From Thermoanaerobacter sp. (GTDB lineage: Bacteria; Bacillota; Thermoanaerobacteria; Thermoanaerobacterales; Thermoanaerobacteraceae): DNA of 64,000 bases. Both the position numbers and the translations under genes were made by a program. Under the pieces are notes generated by a model that saw nothing but the letters and a program-made list of their open reading frames with translations, searched no databases and was not told the DNA's origin. Shown piece by piece: positions 61,321 to 64,000 of the stretch (position 1 is the first letter of the stretch; each line of letters opens with the position of its first letter). The DNA lies in the NCBI GenBank assembly GCA_014896455.1, contig JADBKJ010000001.1:1-64000 (forward strand). The letters run 5' to 3'.

Positions 61321-62178
61321 TTATGCTTTTCCTGCTGCTCCAAATAAAATCATCTTTTGTTTAATTACTTCTTTCATCGCATCTTTGCAAGGACTTAAAA
61401 TTTTTCTTGGGTCGTATATTTCTCTATCTTTTTCTAACAAATCTCTTAGCCTTCGTGCAAATGCCTGTCTTATATCCGTATCTATATTTATCTTATTTAT
61501 GCCAAGGCTTACAGCTTTTTTTATAGCCTCTTCAGGAACTCCTGAAGCTCCATGTAAAACTAAAGGAATATTGAGCATTTCTTTTATCTTTTTAAGTCTA
61601 TCAAAGTCCAGCTTAGGTTCTCCTTTGTAAGGTCCATGAGCCGTCCCGATAGCTATAGCTAAATAATCTACTCCTGTTTCTTTTGCGAATTTTAAAGCTT
61701 CTTCTGGATCTGTCATGGCCGCTTCTCTTTCATCTACTGTGATATTATCCTCCGTACCACCGATTTTTCCGATTTCAGCTTCAACAGAAACTCCCATCCC
61801 ATGAGCAATTTGCACCACAGTTTTCGTCACTTTTATATTTTCTTCGAGAGGCAATTTAGAAGCATCCATCATTACAGAAGTCCAGCCATTTCTCAAGCAT
61901 TTCATGACTGTATTGAAATCTGTACCATGGTCAAGGTGTAGAGCAATTGGAACTGATGCCTTTTCAGCCATTGTCCTTACTATCGCAGAAATCGTCTCAA
62001 TACCAGCATATTTTAATCCTCCCTCACTAACTTGTATTATGACTGGTGACTTAGTTTCTTCTGCCGCCTCCACAATGGCTTGGGTAATCTCTAAATTACT
62101 GGTGTTAAAAGCTCCAACTGCATATCCTTCTTTGTGGGCTTTTTCTAATATCTCTATACCTGTTACTAACATTGCCAA
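61321..62178 (-). CDS. fba: Class II fructose-1,6-bisphosphate aldolase
   Basis: PIALHLDHGTDF; VSVEAEIGKIGGTED; HGASGVPEEAIKKAV. Confidence 0.95.
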   Translation of the reverse strand: MAMLVTGIEILEKAHKEGYAVGAFNTSNLEITQAIVEAAEETKSPVIIQVSEGGLKYAGIETISAIVRTMAEKASVPIALHLDHGTDFNTVMKCLRNGWTSVMMDASKLPLEENIKVTKTVVQIAHGMGVSVEAEIGKIGGTEDNITVDEREAAMTDPEEALKFAKETGVDYLAIAIGTAHGPYKGEPKLDFDRLKKIKEMLNIPLVLHGASGVPEEAIKKAVSLGINKINIDTDIRQAFARRLRDLLEKDREIYDPRKILSPCKDAMKEVIKQKMILFGAAGKA

Positions 62179-62273
62179 CAGCTCCTTCTATATTATGTAA
62201 CTTTTCTTTTTCATTATAACATTTGTTTAAAGTTAGCTCAAGGAAATTATAAAAAAGGTACAAGCGTACCTTT

Positions 62274-62624
62274 TTACACAAACATTTCTTGCTTTAGACT
62301 ATCATAAACTAACTTTTTTAGCGCTGTGATGTCAAAAGGTTTAGATATAAAAGGAAATTCCGTAAAAGGCTCTTGTGGCTCTTCCGCTGACATTATAATA
62401 CTCTTCATATTGGGATAAATTTTTTTAATCTTTCTGATAATTTTTAACATATCGCTTGCCATGTATAAATCAAACAAGCCTATATCAGGTCTAAATTTTT
62501 CTATCTCTTTGTCAAAATGATTAATATCACTGTAAGTTCTCACTTCATGTCCATCCATCGTGAAAATTTCTTCTATTAAATTACAGATTCCCTTATTATC
62601 ATCTAAAACTAAAATTCTACTCAT
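62274..62624 (-). CDS. Spo0F-like stand-alone receiver protein
   Basis: RILVLDDNKGI, DIGLFDLYMASDM, SIIMSA, FISKPFDI; adjacent to fba as spo0F is in Bacillus. Confidence 0.8.
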   Translation of the reverse strand: MSRILVLDDNKGICNLIEEIFTMDGHEVRTYSDINHFDKEIEKFRPDIGLFDLYMASDMLKIIRKIKKIYPNMKSIIMSAEEPQEPFTEFPFISKPFDITALKKLVYDSLKQEMFV

Positions 62625-62892
62625 TTTATGCCACCTTTTGTCCCAAAAATCTTTTTTTAACACACAATAATTAATATTCTACAAAAAAACAAATATTCCT
62701 CTTTTAAATTAAAAATTTATTAAAAAATTTATGAATTAGTTTCCCCACTTACTTTAAATTCCTGTCTATTTCCTCCTATATTTCTCATCAAATTCCTCTT
62801 TTAATATGCTCATTATATACTCGTCGTAATATTTGCCATCTATGAAAAGTCTCTACCTCAACACACATTATATCTCCTATCCTACAAGCAGT

Positions 62893-63882
62893 TTAGCATA
62901 TCCTAGGAAGTAGTTCCCCTATAGGTCTATCTATAATTCTCGAAGTTCCATAAACTGTATTGATTGTGACAAGTTTTGAATCATTCACTTCACCTATTAT
63001 TGCTGCATCTTTTCCATATTTGTCTGATTTCATGATTTCTAGAGCTTCCTCCGCATATTTCCTGTCAACAACCGCAATTAACTTTCCTTCATTTGCTAAG
63101 TGTAAAAAGTCAAACCCCATCAAATCACAGGCAGATTTTACACTTTCTTTTACAGGCAACTTATCTTCGTATATTTTAATACCAACACCACTCATTTTTG
63201 ATATCTCATAAAGAACTTCCGCAACGCCACCTCTTGTAGGGTCCCGCAATACCTTAACGGCTTTCCCCAAAGTCATGAGCTTTTCTATCAACTTGTTAAG
63301 AGGTGAAACGTCAGACAAAATAGGAGGGGCAAATTGCAATTCCTCTCTCGCACTCATAATAGCCATCCCGTGGTCTCCTATTGTTCCAGAAATTAACACT
63401 ATATCTCCAGGCCTGGCATTTTTAATTGACACATCTACATTTTCATACACTACACTTATACCAGAAGTGTTTATAAATACCCCGTCAATTCCTCCCCTTT
63501 CTACTACCTTTGTATCCCCTGCAACTATTTTCACACCTGCTTCTTCTGCTGCTTCAGCCATAGATTTTACTATTTTCTTCAAATCCTCTATAGGATAACC
63601 TTCCTCTATTATAAAAGCTGAAGTCAAATATAAAGGCTTTGCTCCTCTCATAGAGGCATCATTCACTGTACCACACACTGCAAGCCTCCCTATGTCTCCG
63701 CCGGGAAAGAAAATAGGTTTTACTGTAAAGCTATCAGTAGTAATGGCAATGTTTCCAAAGAGCAATGCTGCATCTTCCATTGCATTTATATGCTCATTGT
63801 CAAAGGCTTTGGCAAAAACTTCTTCAATTAATCTTTCCATCATTGTTCCGCCGCCGCCATGGGACAGCAAAACTTTATCCAT
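62893..63882 (-). CDS. hypE: Hydrogenase maturation protein HypE
   Basis: LLSHGGGGTMMERLIEEVF; DPTRGGVAEVLYE; C-terminal PRIC. Confidence 0.95.
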   Translation of the reverse strand: MDKVLLSHGGGGTMMERLIEEVFAKAFDNEHINAMEDAALLFGNIAITTDSFTVKPIFFPGGDIGRLAVCGTVNDASMRGAKPLYLTSAFIIEEGYPIEDLKKIVKSMAEAAEEAGVKIVAGDTKVVERGGIDGVFINTSGISVVYENVDVSIKNARPGDIVLISGTIGDHGMAIMSAREELQFAPPILSDVSPLNKLIEKLMTLGKAVKVLRDPTRGGVAEVLYEISKMSGVGIKIYEDKLPVKESVKSACDLMGFDFLHLANEGKLIAVVDRKYAEEALEIMKSDKYGKDAAIIGEVNDSKLVTINTVYGTSRIIDRPIGELLPRIC

Positions 63883-63900
63883 TCTTTTATCATCCTTTCA

Positions 63901-64000
63901 TTAAGCACCGTATTTATAAAAAGCTGCACAAGAACCCTCTGAAGAGACCATACATGGTCCCACAGGATTTTCAGAAGTACACACTTTCCCAAAGAGAGGA
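63901..64000 (-). CDS. hypD: HypD C-terminus (truncated by window edge)
   Basis: Translated tail [32 protein letters not shown]-stop. Confidence 0.85.
   Translation of the reverse strand, partial: PLFGKVCTSENPVGPCMVSSEGSCAAFYKYGA

Overview
The window is a low-GC Firmicute chromosome segment. Gene content and order suggest a thermophilic, spore-forming clostridium of the Thermoanaerobacter type; this is inferred from protein families and synteny, and no search was run. Almost every gene is on the minus strand. Blocks from left to right: (1) carbohydrate island, 0-19.7 kb: 6-phosphogluconate dehydrogenase, a mannose-type PTS with fused IIC-IID, a LevR-like sigma-54 activator, transketolase, an AcoABC/PDH-like E1a-E1b-E2 set without E3, remnants of a cupin gene and rpe, a SorC-type regulator, a galactitol-type PTS and a second LevR-like activator; (2) PIN/Phd toxin-antitoxin, PgeF-like, DUF362 ferredoxin, murJ, fabZ; (3) sporulation/morphogenesis block flhP-flhO-mbl-spoIIID-spoIIQ-spoIID; (4) accessory block of about 15.5 kb: two SLH proteins, a 1765-aa TIG/IPT-repeat protein, a PEP-synthase N-domain protein, ald, an orphan PqqD-like protein, an OPT transporter; (5) core block murA-ywmB, a small stress-type membrane protein, wecB-wecA, comEB, upp, a LMW-PTP/RpiB fusion, sua5, ZIP transporter, prfA-prmC-DUF1385-tdk-rpmE-rho-fba-spo0F-like-hypE-hypD(partial). 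The strongest non-genic signals are: a repeat family (about 265 bp full length, one 63-bp deleted copy) inserted at transcription terminators and flanked by direct duplications of each terminator hairpin; two of its copies bracket the accessory block that separates murA from spoIID. Also: a sigma-54 promoter embedded in a terminator hairpin; a perfect CtsR operator upstream of a small membrane protein gene; and a compact promoter-hairpin-terminator unit with C-rich motifs upstream of the ZIP gene (candidate sRNA or attenuator leader).
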